From Planctomycetaceae bacterium (GTDB lineage: Bacteria > Planctomycetota > Planctomycetia > Pirellulales > Pirellulaceae): DNA of 64,000 nucleotides. A program made the translations under genes and the position numbers. The first letter of the stretch is position 1; each line of letters starts with the position of its first letter. Shown here in pieces: positions 1 to 9,853 of this stretch. Where the stretch lies: contig JACKHN010000007.1 of assembly GCA_020638975.1 (NCBI GenBank), positions 280,461 to 344,460 of the forward strand, read 5' to 3'. The notes beneath the pieces were generated by a model. It was not told the DNA's origin. It saw nothing but the letters and a program-made list of their open reading frames with translations, and did no database searches.

Positions 1-535
1 CTTGATGAGTCAGTCCATGCGTAAGCTCACGGGCGCGATTGCCAAGAGCAAAACCGCGGTCATCTTTATCAACCAGATCCGCGAGAAGATTGGCGTCATG
101 TTCGGCAGCCCCGAAACAACTCCTGGCGGTCGAGCGTTGAAATTCTACAGCTCATGCCGCATCGACGTCCGCCGCATCGGCACTTTGAAGGACGGCGAGG
201 AGGTTGTTGGCCAGCGAGTCAGGACGAAGATCGTCAAGAATAAGGTCGCACCTCCGTTCCGCGTCGCCGAGTTTGACATGATGCACTCCAACGGCATCAG
301 CTACGAAGGCGATATTCTAGATTTGGCTGTTACGCACAATGTCGTAGCGCGGAGTGGTGCCTGGTTCAAGTATGGCGAGACGCATCTTGGCCAAGGCAAG
401 GAAAAGGCACGAGCCTTCCTAGTTGAGAATAAGGACATCACCGACGAGATCACCGACAAGGTGATGTCAGCCGTCGGCTTCGGCGCGGTTGCGGCCTCCG
501 GTGATCCTGATGAAGTTGCCGATGACAGCGAGTAG
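1..535 (+). CDS. recA: Recombinase RecA, C-terminal part (5' end outside window)
   Basis: This is the C-terminal half of RecA, the ATP-dependent strand-exchange protein and SOS co-protease. The reading frame is open from the first bases of the window, so the start lies upstream. The visible part includes the end of the ATPase core with the INQIREKIG stretch, the L2 DNA-binding loop (GSPETTPGGRALKFY), the KNKVAPPF segment and the small C-terminal domain, ending in an acidic tail (DPDEVADDSE) as in other RecA proteins. It is followed with a 14-bp overlap by an HtrA-like protease gene and then alaS. In many proteobacteria recA is followed by recX and alaS, so this echoes that order with a different middle gene. 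The identification is firm. Confidence 0.97.
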   Translation, partial: LMSQSMRKLTGAIAKSKTAVIFINQIREKIGVMFGSPETTPGGRALKFYSSCRIDVRRIGTLKDGEEVVGQRVRTKIVKNKVAPPFRVAEFDMMHSNGISYEGDILDLAVTHNVVARSGAWFKYGETHLGQGKEKARAFLVENKDITDEITDKVMSAVGFGAVAASGDPDEVADDSE

Positions 536-1994
536 ACGATTCGGTTATTGCTGCCTACTGCTCGGGCTCGTATTTGTAGGTACGAACCGAGCCAAGGCAG
601 CTGAACCGGATGCGGCGCAAGTTGCCGCGGCCTTGCAGGAATTGCTCGTCGAAGCCGTTGCGATCGGCGAGAAGTCGGTTGTCGCCATCTCGCGGGTTCG
701 CAAAGATGCTCAAGAACCCTCGATCGCATTGCGATTTCCATTTGGCGCGGCGCGCCAAAGTCTTGATCCCACCTCACCCGATTTCGTACCCAGTGACTTT
801 GGTGCGGGAGTCATCGTCGATGCAACAGGGCTGGTTTTGACCACGCTCCACGTTCTGGGGGACGTCGATACCTCGACCTATTATGTTTGGCAGCAGAAGC
901 GCCCATTCTATGCCACCGTCATTGCCACAGCTCCCTGGTATGATCTCGCAGTTTTGAAGATCGACGGCGCGGGTTTTCATCCGATCAAGTTCGGCGACGC
1001 TTCAATGGCTCGCAAGGGACAGATCGTGATCGCATTGGGAAACCCTGCAGCCATTGCACGCGATGGTAATGCCAGCGCGAGTACTGGTGTCATCTCCAAT
1101 ATCGCCAGACGCGCCCCGCCGACGCCGAGCCGCTCGAATGAACCACTTGGTCGTGAGACGCTGCATCATTACGGCACTTTGATTCAAACCGATGCAAAGC
1201 TCGACTTTGGCTACAGTGGCGGCGCGCTTCTGAATCTCGACGGCGAAATGATCGGCCTGACGACTTCCTATGCCGGCTCGGCCAACGCCGAAACGGCCGC
1301 AGGCTTGGCAATTCCCGTCGACAAAGACTTCCTCCGCATTGTCGACACTTTGAAATCCGGGCAAACACCCGAGTTTGGATTTCTCGGCGTTGGACCCGAG
1401 ACGTTAAATGTGTCGCTCCGCCAGCAAGGGATGCACGGCGCGAGTTTGGCATCGGTGATGGCCGGCACTCCCGCTGCGCGTGCTGGCCTTCGGACGAATG
1501 ATGTCGTCACGCACATTGACGACCACGCAATTTTCAACGAAAGCGACTTATTCTGGCGAATCGGCATTCTCGCTCCCGGCACGACGGCGCAATTGCGCGT
1601 TGTTCGCGGCGACGTTTCCGATCCAAACGTCGCAGTCATCGACCTGCCCGTGACGGTTTCGAAGAAGTACTTAAACACGGTTCGTAAGCCGATCATCACG
1701 GCGGACATACCGAATTGGCGTGGCCTTGTCGTCGACTATGCCACGGCGTCGCCGACCTTTGCACAACTGGTGGAGCGTCCACCTGCCGATAGTTTGTACG
1801 TCGCCGATGTTGTGCAAGATTCTCCCTCCTGGCAAGCCGGAATCCGTGTTGGCAGCTTCATCACGCACGTCGGAGATTTGAAAGTGTCGACACCGATCGA
1901 ATTCGCGGAGTTGGTTCAAGGCATCACCGATGAAGTGACGCTTCACGTGACATCAAACGGCACGGACACTACCCCACGAACCGTCTCGCCCTAA
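522..1994 (+). CDS. S1C-family (HtrA/DegP-like) serine protease with two PDZ domains
   Basis: Exported trypsin-like protease of the HtrA type, expected to act on envelope proteins. Starting at the ATG at 522 gives 490 residues with an N-terminal signal peptide (hydrophobic CCLLLGLVFVG, cleavage near AKA-AE). The frame is open from an ATG at 489, but that would put 11 extra residues before the signal peptide and lie deeper in recA. The catalytic triad is visible: His110 (TTLHVLG), Asp141 (YDLAVLKI) and Ser232 in GYSGGALL, where Tyr replaces the usual Asn of GNSGG. Two PDZ domains follow at about residues 285-375 and 400-485. The start lies inside the last codons of recA, so translation may be coupled. 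The family call is firm; the substrate is unknown. Confidence 0.92.
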   Translation: MTASRRFGYCCLLLGLVFVGTNRAKAAEPDAAQVAAALQELLVEAVAIGEKSVVAISRVRKDAQEPSIALRFPFGAARQSLDPTSPDFVPSDFGAGVIVDATGLVLTTLHVLGDVDTSTYYVWQQKRPFYATVIATAPWYDLAVLKIDGAGFHPIKFGDASMARKGQIVIALGNPAAIARDGNASASTGVISNIARRAPPTPSRSNEPLGRETLHHYGTLIQTDAKLDFGYSGGALLNLDGEMIGLTTSYAGSANAETAAGLAIPVDKDFLRIVDTLKSGQTPEFGFLGVGPETLNVSLRQQGMHGASLASVMAGTPAARAGLRTNDVVTHIDDHAIFNESDLFWRIGILAPGTTAQLRVVRGDVSDPNVAVIDLPVTVSKKYLNTVRKPIITADIPNWRGLVVDYATASPTFAQLVERPPADSLYVADVVQDSPSWQAGIRVGSFITHVGDLKVSTPIEFAELVQGITDEVTLHVTSNGTDTTPRTVSP

Positions 1995-2045
1995 TGCGAA
2001 CGCATCGTTATCATGGGCAGTTCGCACTGTGGTTTTGCTTATTCC

Positions 2046-2109
2046 TGAGCCGAACGCGCTAGCGTCGGCCCTAGGCATGGGATTGCCCGAGGCTAGCGCC
2101 TACGGCTCA
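2046..2109. repeat. Palindromic intergenic repeat between protease and alaS
   Basis: Inverted repeat with two nested matching segments: TGAGCCG (2046-2052) with CGGCTCA (2103-2109), and GCGCTAGC (2056-2063) with GCTAGCGC (2092-2099). A related sequence ending in CTACGGCTCA occurs near 35.95 kb. It resembles the small REP-like palindromes scattered between planctomycete genes. It could form a hairpin after the protease stop codon, but there is no T-tract to make it a classical terminator. Confidence 0.7.
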
Positions 2110-2178
2110 TAAGCCGCCCTAATCACGAAAAGCGATTGTGACCGCTGATATTCGCCTCCACCAGGTTTGTGATGCAAC

Positions 2179-4992
2179 ATGAAGACCGACGAAATACGTG
2201 AAAAGTACCTTGATTTTTTCGAGACAAAAGGCCATACGCGTTGTCCGAGCGACGTACTGGTTCCGACCTGGGATCCTTCGGTTCTCTTCACCCCTGCCGG
2301 CATGAATCAGTTCAAGGATCACTTCCTTGGCAAGGTAAAGCTGGACTTCACAAAGGCGACTACCTGTCAAAAGTGCCTTCGAACGGGTGACATCGACAAT
2401 GTGGGGCGCACGGCCTATCACCACACGTTCTTCGAGATGCTCGGGAACTTCAGTTTCGGCGACTATTTCAAGCGCGAAGCCATCAATTGGGCTTGGGAGT
2501 TCTTGACCGATAAGAAGTGGTTGGCGATCGATCCAGCGCGGCTGACTGTCACGGTCTATCTCGATGACGACGAAGCGGCGGGGATCTGGCAGAAGGATAT
2601 CGGTTTAGGGACCGATCGGATCGAACGCATGGGAGAGCACGACAATTTTTGGCCAGCGGGCGCACCGACCGACGGACCTGACGGAGTTTGCGGACCGTGC
2701 AGCGAGATTTTTTATCATGACGACTTCGGCGACACCGTCGAGATCTGGAATCTCGTGTTCACGCAATTTAATCGTGTCGGCGATCCACCGGACAATCTCC
2801 GCCCGTTGCCTAGCAAAAACATCGACACCGGCATGGGATTGGAGCGAGCTGCCTCCGTGCTTCAGGGCGTTCAGACCAACTATCACATCGACATCTTGCG
2901 GCCGATCGTGGAAGCGGCAGCAGATGTCGTCGGAACGAAATACGTATTCGATTCTGACACTGGTCGCCGCTTGCGACGCATAACCGACCATGTACGAGCA
3001 TGCACGATGGCGGTGCATGAAAATGTCTATCCGGGTGCGCAAAAGGAAAAGTACGTCATTCGTCGACTGCTTCGTCGAGCGGTGTTGGACGGGCATCAAA
3101 TGGGGCTGCGCGAGCCGTTCCTTTGCAAGATCGTGCCAGCGGTCGTTGAGCAGATGAAGTCAGTTTACCCGGACTTAATCGAAACGACCGATCGAGTCGC
3201 GGAAGTGATCAAGAACGAAGAGTCCAATTTCTTCGGAACCATCGACGCTGGTCTCGCTCGCATTGAAAAAATCTTCGCCGAAATGCAGGCTGGCAATCAC
3301 ACGACGGTCGATGGAGCCGAGGCAGCCGATCTGTATCAAACAAACGGCGTCCCTCCAGAAGTCTTTGAAACGATGGCCGCTGAGAACAATCTGGCTTTCG
3401 ACTGGGACGGATATCGAAAGGCCATGGCGGCGCACGGTGAAGTCTCTGGCAAAGTTGCTCATGCCGTGATGGGCGACAAAGGACCGGTCGATGCCATCAA
3501 GAAAGTCCTGCACCATGTTGAGTTCCTCGGCTACGAAGCGACTGAGGCCGACGCGGAACTGAAGTTCATTGTGGCCCAAGACCAATTGTGCGATCACCTG
3601 CAAGAAGTTGGACACTCCGAAACCGTAACGCTCGTCCTCGACCGAACTCCCTTCTATGGCGAGTCGGGCGGGCAAGTTGGTGATACCGGCGAAATTGTTG
3701 GCGAGGGATTTCGGTTCGAGGTCACGGACACGCAGCGCGACGCTGGCTTGATCTTACATCACGGGCATCTTAAGCAAGGCGAGTTGCGAACCGGGACGGC
3801 AGTGACAGCGCGGGTAGATAAGTCACGTCGACAAGGGATTCGCCGCGCTCATTCTGCAACACATATCCTGCATCATGCGTTGCAGAAGAATCTCGGCTCG
3901 CATGCCCAACAACAAGGATCCAAAGTCGATCAGGATTGGCTGCGATTCGACTTCACGAATCTTGCGCCCGTGAACGCGGAACAGTTACAAGCCGTCGAAC
4001 GGGATTCGCTCGAAAGCGTTGCCACCGCTGCGCAGATAACGGCACAGACCCTGCCTCTGGCCAAAGCTCGTGAGCAGGGAGCCATGATGCTGTTCGGCGA
4101 GAAGTATCCCGATCCGGTACGCATGGTATCGATGGGTGACTTTAGCAAGGAGCTCTGCGGTGGCATTCATCTCGACAACACCAGCGAAGTTGGTCCCTTT
4201 GAGATCATTTCCGAGGAAGGTGTATCCGCCGGGACGCGCCGGATTATCGCGTTGACGGGCGAGAAGGCAAAGGAGCACGCCGAACAGACTCAGGCGACAC
4301 TCACTTCCGCCGCGAAACTCTTGGGCGTCGAGCTTGTCGCGGTACCGGAGGCGATTCGCGTGTTGGCACAACAAGTCAGAGACCTCAAGAAACAACTTGC
4401 CTCGGGGGCCAAGAAGGAGGATACGGAAACTCCGCCCAAGAAGACCAAAGCAGTCGCGGCTCGGACACCAACCTACGCGGAGGTGAAAGCCGCTCTGCGC
4501 GAGTCGGCTCGGTTGTTGAACGTAGCGTCCCTTGATGTTCCCGACCGCGTCGCCGCCATGCAGAAGGATGTTGTAGATCTATTGGCGCAGCTTGAGCAGC
4601 TTGCTGAATCCGGCGATCTCTCGGCGGACGCATTGCTCGAGAAAGCGGAAACGATTGGCGAAACGAACATGATTGTCGCCGAGACCGCCGGAGCCAATCC
4701 AAATCTCATGCGTCAACTCATCGACCAAATCCGCAAGAAGGGTGGTTCGAACGCAATTTTTCTCGCAACTGCCGCCGGGGATTCGAAAGTCGTACTCGTC
4801 GCCGGAGTGAGTCGTGATTTGGTCGAACGTGGTGTAAGTGCTGGTGACTGGGTGAAGGAAGTCGCACCGGTCGTCGGCGGCGGAGGCGGCGGCAAGCCGG
4901 ACTTGGCTCAAGCAGGCGGCAAAGACCCAGCAAAGCTTGGCGAAGCGCTCGAAGTTGCCAGGGCCACGATGCGAAAACTACTCGCGAGCTGA
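2179..4992 (+). CDS. alaS: Alanyl-tRNA synthetase
   Basis: Charges tRNA-Ala with alanine in the cytoplasm and edits mischarged serine and glycine. The 937-residue protein opens with the class II synthetase core (FFETKGH, then LFTPAGMNQFKDHFLG). The editing domain carries the zinc-binding motifs HxxxH (His558, His562) and CxxxH (Cys660, His664, in CGGIH). The C-terminal DHHA1-like region contains the glycine-rich segment VVGGGGGGKPDLAQAGG. It is about 60 residues longer than E. coli AlaRS. The extra length is a Lys/Thr-rich linker around residues 740-780 and an additional helical stretch between the editing and C-Ala domains. Transcription is colinear with recA and the protease gene. The identification is firm. 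Confidence 0.98.
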   Translation: MKTDEIREKYLDFFETKGHTRCPSDVLVPTWDPSVLFTPAGMNQFKDHFLGKVKLDFTKATTCQKCLRTGDIDNVGRTAYHHTFFEMLGNFSFGDYFKREAINWAWEFLTDKKWLAIDPARLTVTVYLDDDEAAGIWQKDIGLGTDRIERMGEHDNFWPAGAPTDGPDGVCGPCSEIFYHDDFGDTVEIWNLVFTQFNRVGDPPDNLRPLPSKNIDTGMGLERAASVLQGVQTNYHIDILRPIVEAAADVVGTKYVFDSDTGRRLRRITDHVRACTMAVHENVYPGAQKEKYVIRRLLRRAVLDGHQMGLREPFLCKIVPAVVEQMKSVYPDLIETTDRVAEVIKNEESNFFGTIDAGLARIEKIFAEMQAGNHTTVDGAEAADLYQTNGVPPEVFETMAAENNLAFDWDGYRKAMAAHGEVSGKVAHAVMGDKGPVDAIKKVLHHVEFLGYEATEADAELKFIVAQDQLCDHLQEVGHSETVTLVLDRTPFYGESGGQVGDTGEIVGEGFRFEVTDTQRDAGLILHHGHLKQGELRTGTAVTARVDKSRRQGIRRAHSATHILHHALQKNLGSHAQQQGSKVDQDWLRFDFTNLAPVNAEQLQAVERDSLESVATAAQITAQTLPLAKAREQGAMMLFGEKYPDPVRMVSMGDFSKELCGGIHLDNTSEVGPFEIISEEGVSAGTRRIIALTGEKAKEHAEQTQATLTSAAKLLGVELVAVPEAIRVLAQQVRDLKKQLASGAKKEDTETPPKKTKAVAARTPTYAEVKAALRESARLLNVASLDVPDRVAAMQKDVVDLLAQLEQLAESGDLSADALLEKAETIGETNMIVAETAGANPNLMRQLIDQIRKKGGSNAIFLATAAGDSKVVLVAGVSRDLVERGVSAGDWVKEVAPVVGGGGGGKPDLAQAGGKDPAKLGEALEVARATMRKLLAS

Positions 4993-5056
4993 GTTTGTAA
5001 CAAAAGTCATTGAGCTTTCGACATCCGAACACTCACGAGCTCTACCACGGGTCGTC

Positions 5057-6514
5057 TCACGCCAGAATATCGTGAACGACCTTCCCGTGAACATCGGTCA
5101 ACCGGAAGTCGCGGCCTTGGAAGCGGTAGGTGAGACGCTCGTGATTGATCCCCAAGTTGTGCAGAATCGTCGCGTTGAGGTCGTGAATGTGAACCGGCTT
5201 GTCGACGATGTTGTAGCTGAAGTCATCGGTCTCGCCATACGTGATGCCAGGCTTCACACCGCCGCCCGCCATCCAAATCGTGAAGCAGCGAGGATGATGA
5301 TCTCGACCGTAGTTGGTCTTTGTGAGTCCGCCTTGGCAGTAGATCGTCCTGCCAAACTCGCCGCCCCACACGACGAGTGTGTCTTCGAGCATACCACGTT
5401 GTTTCAGATCGTTAATTAGCGCGGCGCAGGGTTGATCGATGTCGCCACATTGCAAGCGGATATCGCTGGGCAAGTTGCCGTGCTGATCCCAACCGCGAAT
5501 GAAGACCTGCACGAATCGCACGTCGCGTTCTGCCAAACGACGCGCGAGCAAACAGTTCGCCGCGAACGTACCCGGCTTATGAACATCGGGGCCATACATA
5601 TTGAGCGTCTGTTCTGATTCGCCCGAGATGTCGCTCAGTTCGGGGACCGAGGTTTGCATCCGGTAAGCCATCTCGTATTGAGCAATGCGAGCTGCGATTT
5701 CGGGGTCGTGAATCGAGTCAAACTGCTGCTGATTCAGCGCGGCGACACCATCCAGCATCTTGCGACGGATGTCCGCCGAGACACCATCCGGATTGGACAA
5801 GTACAAGACCGGATCGCCTACCGATCTCAAAGCGACGCCCGCATGTCGCGACGGCAGAAAGCCAGCACCCCATAGTCGCTCGTACAAAGCCTGTGCGTCA
5901 CGCTTCGCGCTCCAACTGGATGTCAGCACGACGAACGAGGGCAAGTCTTGGTTCATACTGCCGAGACCGTAAGAGAGCCACGCGCCCATGCTTGGCCGAC
6001 CCGGGATCTGCGCACCAGTTTGGATATACGTGATGGCGGGATCGTGATTGATGGCTTCTGTATGAACCGTCTTGATCACCGCAATGTCATCGGCAATCGT
6101 GGCGGTATGTGGAAGCAGTTCGCTCATCCAGGTACCGTTCTGGCCATGCTGAGCAAACTTGAACATCGACGGCGCGATGGGGAAGCGGGTTTGCCCAGAG
6201 GTCATCGTCGTCAGACGCTGCCCCATGCGGACGGATTCGGGCAGATCCGTGTCGAACAGATCATCCATCTTCGGTTTATAGTCGTACATGTCCAATTGCG
6301 AAGGCGCGCCGGACATGAATAGATAGATGACGCGTTTTGCTTTTGGCGCAAAGTGTGGCTTCCCCAACACGCCAAGGTCGTCACTTGCATTAGCCGCCGC
6401 GCTCGCCTCGCCGCCGAGCAACGAAGCCAGGGCAGCTGTGCCGATTCCGGTTGCGGATCGACCGAGGAAGTGCCTTCTCGTCTGTAACAATCCACGTTCA
6501 ATTCTTGGATCCAT
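5057..6514 (-). CDS. DUF1501 family protein with Tat signal
   Basis: A 485-residue exported protein of the DUF1501 family, common in planctomycetes and distantly related to the alkaline phosphatase/sulfatase fold. The N-terminus has a twin-arginine signal (TRRHFLGRS followed by a hydrophobic stretch ending near GEASA), implying folded export by the Tat system. Family landmarks are the early YLFMSGAPSQLDMYDYKP segment, GWDQHGN, the VVWGGEFGRT motif, the GRDHHP motif and a C-terminal region ending in LTDVHG. It sits just downstream of the DUF1549/DUF1553 cytochrome on the same strand with a perfect 25-bp hairpin between them, the usual planctomycete pairing. The biochemical role of this pair is not established, so I name only the family. 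It converges on alaS with a 64-bp gap. Confidence 0.93.
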   Translation of the reverse strand: MDPRIERGLLQTRRHFLGRSATGIGTAALASLLGGEASAAANASDDLGVLGKPHFAPKAKRVIYLFMSGAPSQLDMYDYKPKMDDLFDTDLPESVRMGQRLTTMTSGQTRFPIAPSMFKFAQHGQNGTWMSELLPHTATIADDIAVIKTVHTEAINHDPAITYIQTGAQIPGRPSMGAWLSYGLGSMNQDLPSFVVLTSSWSAKRDAQALYERLWGAGFLPSRHAGVALRSVGDPVLYLSNPDGVSADIRRKMLDGVAALNQQQFDSIHDPEIAARIAQYEMAYRMQTSVPELSDISGESEQTLNMYGPDVHKPGTFAANCLLARRLAERDVRFVQVFIRGWDQHGNLPSDIRLQCGDIDQPCAALINDLKQRGMLEDTLVVWGGEFGRTIYCQGGLTKTNYGRDHHPRCFTIWMAGGGVKPGITYGETDDFSYNIVDKPVHIHDLNATILHNLGINHERLTYRFQGRDFRLTDVHGKVVHDILA

Positions 6515-6528
6515 ACTTCAACTCACCT

Positions 6529-6600
6529 GTACGACGGCCCTCCGAGGCCGTCGAATGCCTTGCGGGCCTAGTGCTCGACGGCCTCGGAGGGCCGTCGTAC
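6529..6600. repeat. Perfect 25-bp inverted repeat (palindromic element) between PSD1 and DUF1501 genes
   Basis: Arms at 6529-6553 and 6576-6600 are perfect reverse complements and start with GTACGACGGCCCTCCGAGG. The spacer is 22 bases. The same GTACGACGG-CTCCGAGG theme recurs at 9854-9984 and, degenerate, at 16990-17114, so it is a dispersed family. Here it lies inside an apparent two-gene minus-strand operon. It would fold in the mRNA immediately upstream of the DUF1501 start and could affect expression of that gene. Confidence 0.9.
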
Positions 6601-6620
6601 GGTCGGTAATCAACAAACGT

Positions 6621-9600
6621 CTAACCTTTGGTAACAACTTCATCCAGATTGAGAATCGTATTCGCGACGATGGTCCACGCCGCCAATTCTGCGACGTCCA
6701 ACGATTCATCCCGTTTCGATTCACCAACACTCACCAAGGACGTCGCCGCTTGTGGGTCTTCTTGGTACGACTTCAAGATTGACTCGAAGATGCCGAGCAG
6801 TACGGCAGTCTCCGACTCAATGGGCTTTCTGGCAGTGGAAACACGAAATCCGTACTCCAAGCGGGCCTGTGGCGTCTCTCCCGACTTCATCATCTGTTGT
6901 GCAAGATTGCGAGCCGCTTCAACGAATTGCACATCATTCATTAAGGCAAGTGCTGCCTTCGGCGTGTTGGTTCGCTCCCGCCGCACGACACAATACTCCC
7001 GCGACGGCGCGTCGAAAATCTGCATGCTCGGCGGCGGTGCCGTGCGTTTCCAGAAGGTGTACATGCTCCGTCGGTATAAGGCATCGCCGTGATCTTGCGT
7101 AAACCGAACCGTGTTGCTCCCACTGTATCCAACGGCCTCCCACAACCCTTCCGGCTGATAGGGACGCACGCTCTTACCTCCAACCCGCTCAACCAACAAA
7201 CCGCTGACGAAGAGCGCGTTGTCGCGAATCATCTCGGCATCCATCCGGAATCGCGGACCGCGTGACAAGAGGCGGTTCTGGGGATCTTTCTGCAACGCAA
7301 GTGGCGTCACTTCTGCCGATTGGCGATAGGTCGACGACATCACCATCAGCTTCATCAATTGCTTGACGTTCCAACCGCTTTCAACGAACTCGACGGCTAA
7401 CCAATCGAGCAGCTTCGGATGCGATGGCCATTCGCCTTGCGATCCAAAATCTTCGGTGGTCTTCACGATTCCGGTTCCAAAGAGTTGTTGCCAGAGTCGA
7501 TTGACGGTAACGCGTGCGGTCAGCGGGTGGGCAGGGTCGACGAGCCACTTTGCCAAGGCCAAACGATTGGTGGGGGCGTCGTCGGCAAGTGGCGGAAACA
7601 CACTTGGCACACCCGGTTCGACGGGATCACCCGGCTTATCGTACTCGCCGCGAATCAATAGATGAGCCTGACGACGCTGAGGCATGTCGGCCATCACCAA
7701 CGTCGCGGGAATCGATTTGTCTAGGTCATCGAGTTGCTTGTTCGTGTCGGCGAGTTGCTTGTGAAGCGGCTCGAACACATCGCGAGTCTTCGTGTACACG
7801 TTCTCGATAAAGTGGGACAAAAGTTGCTTTGTCTGTGCTTCGGTCACTTTATCTTCATCGAGCTTGACAATCTCCTGCAATGGCTTTGGCAAGCTATTGT
7901 CAGTCGTCCGTTGCACTTGCTTCCAAACGGCAAATGACTCGTAGGCCTCATCGCCCTGTGGCGTCTGTGTGTTGATGCCTGCTTGGTCCCAGTACACGGT
8001 TCCGTCGAACTGCGTGAAGGCCCATCCGTTTAGCATCGATCCCGGCTTCAACCCGACCTTGCCGACAGGCACTTCGAGCCGAACCCACTCGCCGACAGCT
8101 GGCAATTCGCCCATGAGTTGGCGGCTGGCTTTTCCATTCACTCCCCACTCGATCAGATTCTCCCCCCAGATGGCGCGATGTTCCCAGCTGCCATCATTAA
8201 ATTGCAGCATGATCTCTTTGGGTGGGTTCTTCTCGTCGAGATAGACATACGCGAACAGGACATCATCCTTGCCAATCTTCAACCCCGGCTTGGCATCGGT
8301 GAAGAAGTGTTGGCTGCGACCGGTCGCGGTGCGCGTCGACGAACGCTGACCACTGTACACCGGTCCCTCTTCGGCAGCGACAAACTGCCACGCACTATCA
8401 CCTTGCGCATGGGCATTTGGTGGCAAATCATCTTCGATCCAGACAAAGTCATGACGACCAGCGACCACGTCGTCGGTGGCATCGGGCTCGACATACTCGA
8501 CCTTTGCAATGGCGTCGGTGATTTGCGATTGAATTGAAGCGAGTTGCTCGTCGAGTTTCTGTTGCTGCTGTTTCTGCTCGTCGCTGGCCACCTTCAGCAC
8601 TGGAGGCGGAAGCAGCTTGTTTCCGTCCATCGCATTCTCGGTCAGGCTATAAAAATAGGAGAACAGTTGATAGAACTCTCGTTGTGTCAGCGGATCAAAC
8701 TTGTGGTCATGACACACGGCGCATCCGGCGGTCAGTCCCATCCACGCCGTCGCGGTCGTCTCGACGCGATCGACGGCATACCGCACCAAATACTCTTCGG
8801 CGATCGAGCCACCTTCGCTGGTCGTCACGTTACAGCGGTTAAAGCCCGTGGCGATCTGTTGTTCCATGGTTGGATTCGGCAGCAAATCGCCAGCCAACTG
8901 CTCGACCGTAAACTGATCGAACGGCATGTTGTCGTTGAATGCCTTGATGACCCAATCGCGGTACGGCCAGATCGAACGTTCGTTGTCGAGATGCAATCCA
9001 TGTGTGTCGCCATAGCGGGCAACATCTAACCAATAGCGAGTCCGATGCTCGCCATAACGACTCGATTCAAGCAACCGATCAACGACGCGTTCGTAAGCGT
9101 CTGACGATTGATCCGCGAGAAATGCGTCAATCTCGTCAAGCGTCGGCGGCAATCCGGTCAAGTCGAAAGTAACGCGCCGAATTAATCGCTCTTTCGCCGC
9201 CTCACCGTTCGGCGTTAGTCCCGCTTGTTCGATTCGTGCGTAGATGAATCGATCGATTGCGTTCGCGGACTGCTCGTCAAACTTTGACGTTGGCAACTCC
9301 ACGCGTTCGGGCCGGACAAAGGACCAATGGTCGCCCCACTTGGCTCCCTGATCGATCCAACGTTTGATGAGCTCAATCTGCGTGGGGGACAACTCTTTAT
9401 TACTGTCAGCAGGCGGCATCCGCTCGTCGGGATCTTGTGCAACAAGCCGTAGATACAACTGGCTTTCGCCGCTCTTTCCAGCGACGATCGCGGCACTGCC
9501 TTCGCGTGCAGCCAATGCCGGCTCTTGAAGATCGAGACGCAGATCCGCTTGCCGCTCGCCTTCATCGGGCCCGTGGCACTTGTAGCACACGTCGGAAAGT

Positions 9601-9710
9601 AGGGGACGGATGTCGCGGTTATAGTCGACCACATCCGCCTCGTCCGAGATGGCGGAAGTCGCAACAACCAACACGATCGCAATCGACAAACAAGGTCGAG
9701 CAACACTCAT
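6621..9710 (-). CDS. PSCyt1/DUF1549-DUF1553 (PSD1) cytochrome protein
   Basis: A 1029-residue exported protein with the planctomycete-specific order: signal peptide (residues 1-22), a cytochrome-c-like PSCyt1 domain with heme motif CYKCH at 42-46, a DUF1549 domain at about 140-350 ending in a second CxxCH (CAVCH in GCAVCHDHKFDP), a middle jelly-roll-like region, and a DUF1553 domain in the C-terminal third (NRLWQQLFG, SRGPRFRMDAEMIRDN, TNTPKAALALMNDVQFVEAAR). The frame is open 28 codons upstream. I chose the ATG at 9710 because the signal peptide begins there and an AAGGAAG ribosome-binding site lies 6 bases upstream. It probably forms an operon with the DUF1501 gene. Heme attachment in the periplasm is expected; the electron partner and substrate are unknown. 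Confidence 0.93.
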   Translation of the reverse strand: MSVARPCLSIAIVLVVATSAISDEADVVDYNRDIRPLLSDVCYKCHGPDEGERQADLRLDLQEPALAAREGSAAIVAGKSGESQLYLRLVAQDPDERMPPADSNKELSPTQIELIKRWIDQGAKWGDHWSFVRPERVELPTSKFDEQSANAIDRFIYARIEQAGLTPNGEAAKERLIRRVTFDLTGLPPTLDEIDAFLADQSSDAYERVVDRLLESSRYGEHRTRYWLDVARYGDTHGLHLDNERSIWPYRDWVIKAFNDNMPFDQFTVEQLAGDLLPNPTMEQQIATGFNRCNVTTSEGGSIAEEYLVRYAVDRVETTATAWMGLTAGCAVCHDHKFDPLTQREFYQLFSYFYSLTENAMDGNKLLPPPVLKVASDEQKQQQQKLDEQLASIQSQITDAIAKVEYVEPDATDDVVAGRHDFVWIEDDLPPNAHAQGDSAWQFVAAEEGPVYSGQRSSTRTATGRSQHFFTDAKPGLKIGKDDVLFAYVYLDEKNPPKEIMLQFNDGSWEHRAIWGENLIEWGVNGKASRQLMGELPAVGEWVRLEVPVGKVGLKPGSMLNGWAFTQFDGTVYWDQAGINTQTPQGDEAYESFAVWKQVQRTTDNSLPKPLQEIVKLDEDKVTEAQTKQLLSHFIENVYTKTRDVFEPLHKQLADTNKQLDDLDKSIPATLVMADMPQRRQAHLLIRGEYDKPGDPVEPGVPSVFPPLADDAPTNRLALAKWLVDPAHPLTARVTVNRLWQQLFGTGIVKTTEDFGSQGEWPSHPKLLDWLAVEFVESGWNVKQLMKLMVMSSTYRQSAEVTPLALQKDPQNRLLSRGPRFRMDAEMIRDNALFVSGLLVERVGGKSVRPYQPEGLWEAVGYSGSNTVRFTQDHGDALYRRSMYTFWKRTAPPPSMQIFDAPSREYCVVRRERTNTPKAALALMNDVQFVEAARNLAQQMMKSGETPQARLEYGFRVSTARKPIESETAVLLGIFESILKSYQEDPQAATSLVSVGESKRDESLDVAELAAWTIVANTILNLDEVVTKG

Positions 9711-9853
9711 TTCGACTTCCTTCGTAAGGTGGGACTCGATCAACACCGAGCTACAACTGGCAGGAGGGAATCGCGTATTCGATCTCGCGACCAACTGACA
9801 CTACTATTACATCACAGCCAGAAATGCCTGTCCAGCGAGTTCACGTTATGGTA

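Noticed and set aside
301..777. Minus-strand frame opposite recA and the protease
   Set aside because: High Arg/Ser/Pro shadow composition, covered by two well-supported plus-strand genes.
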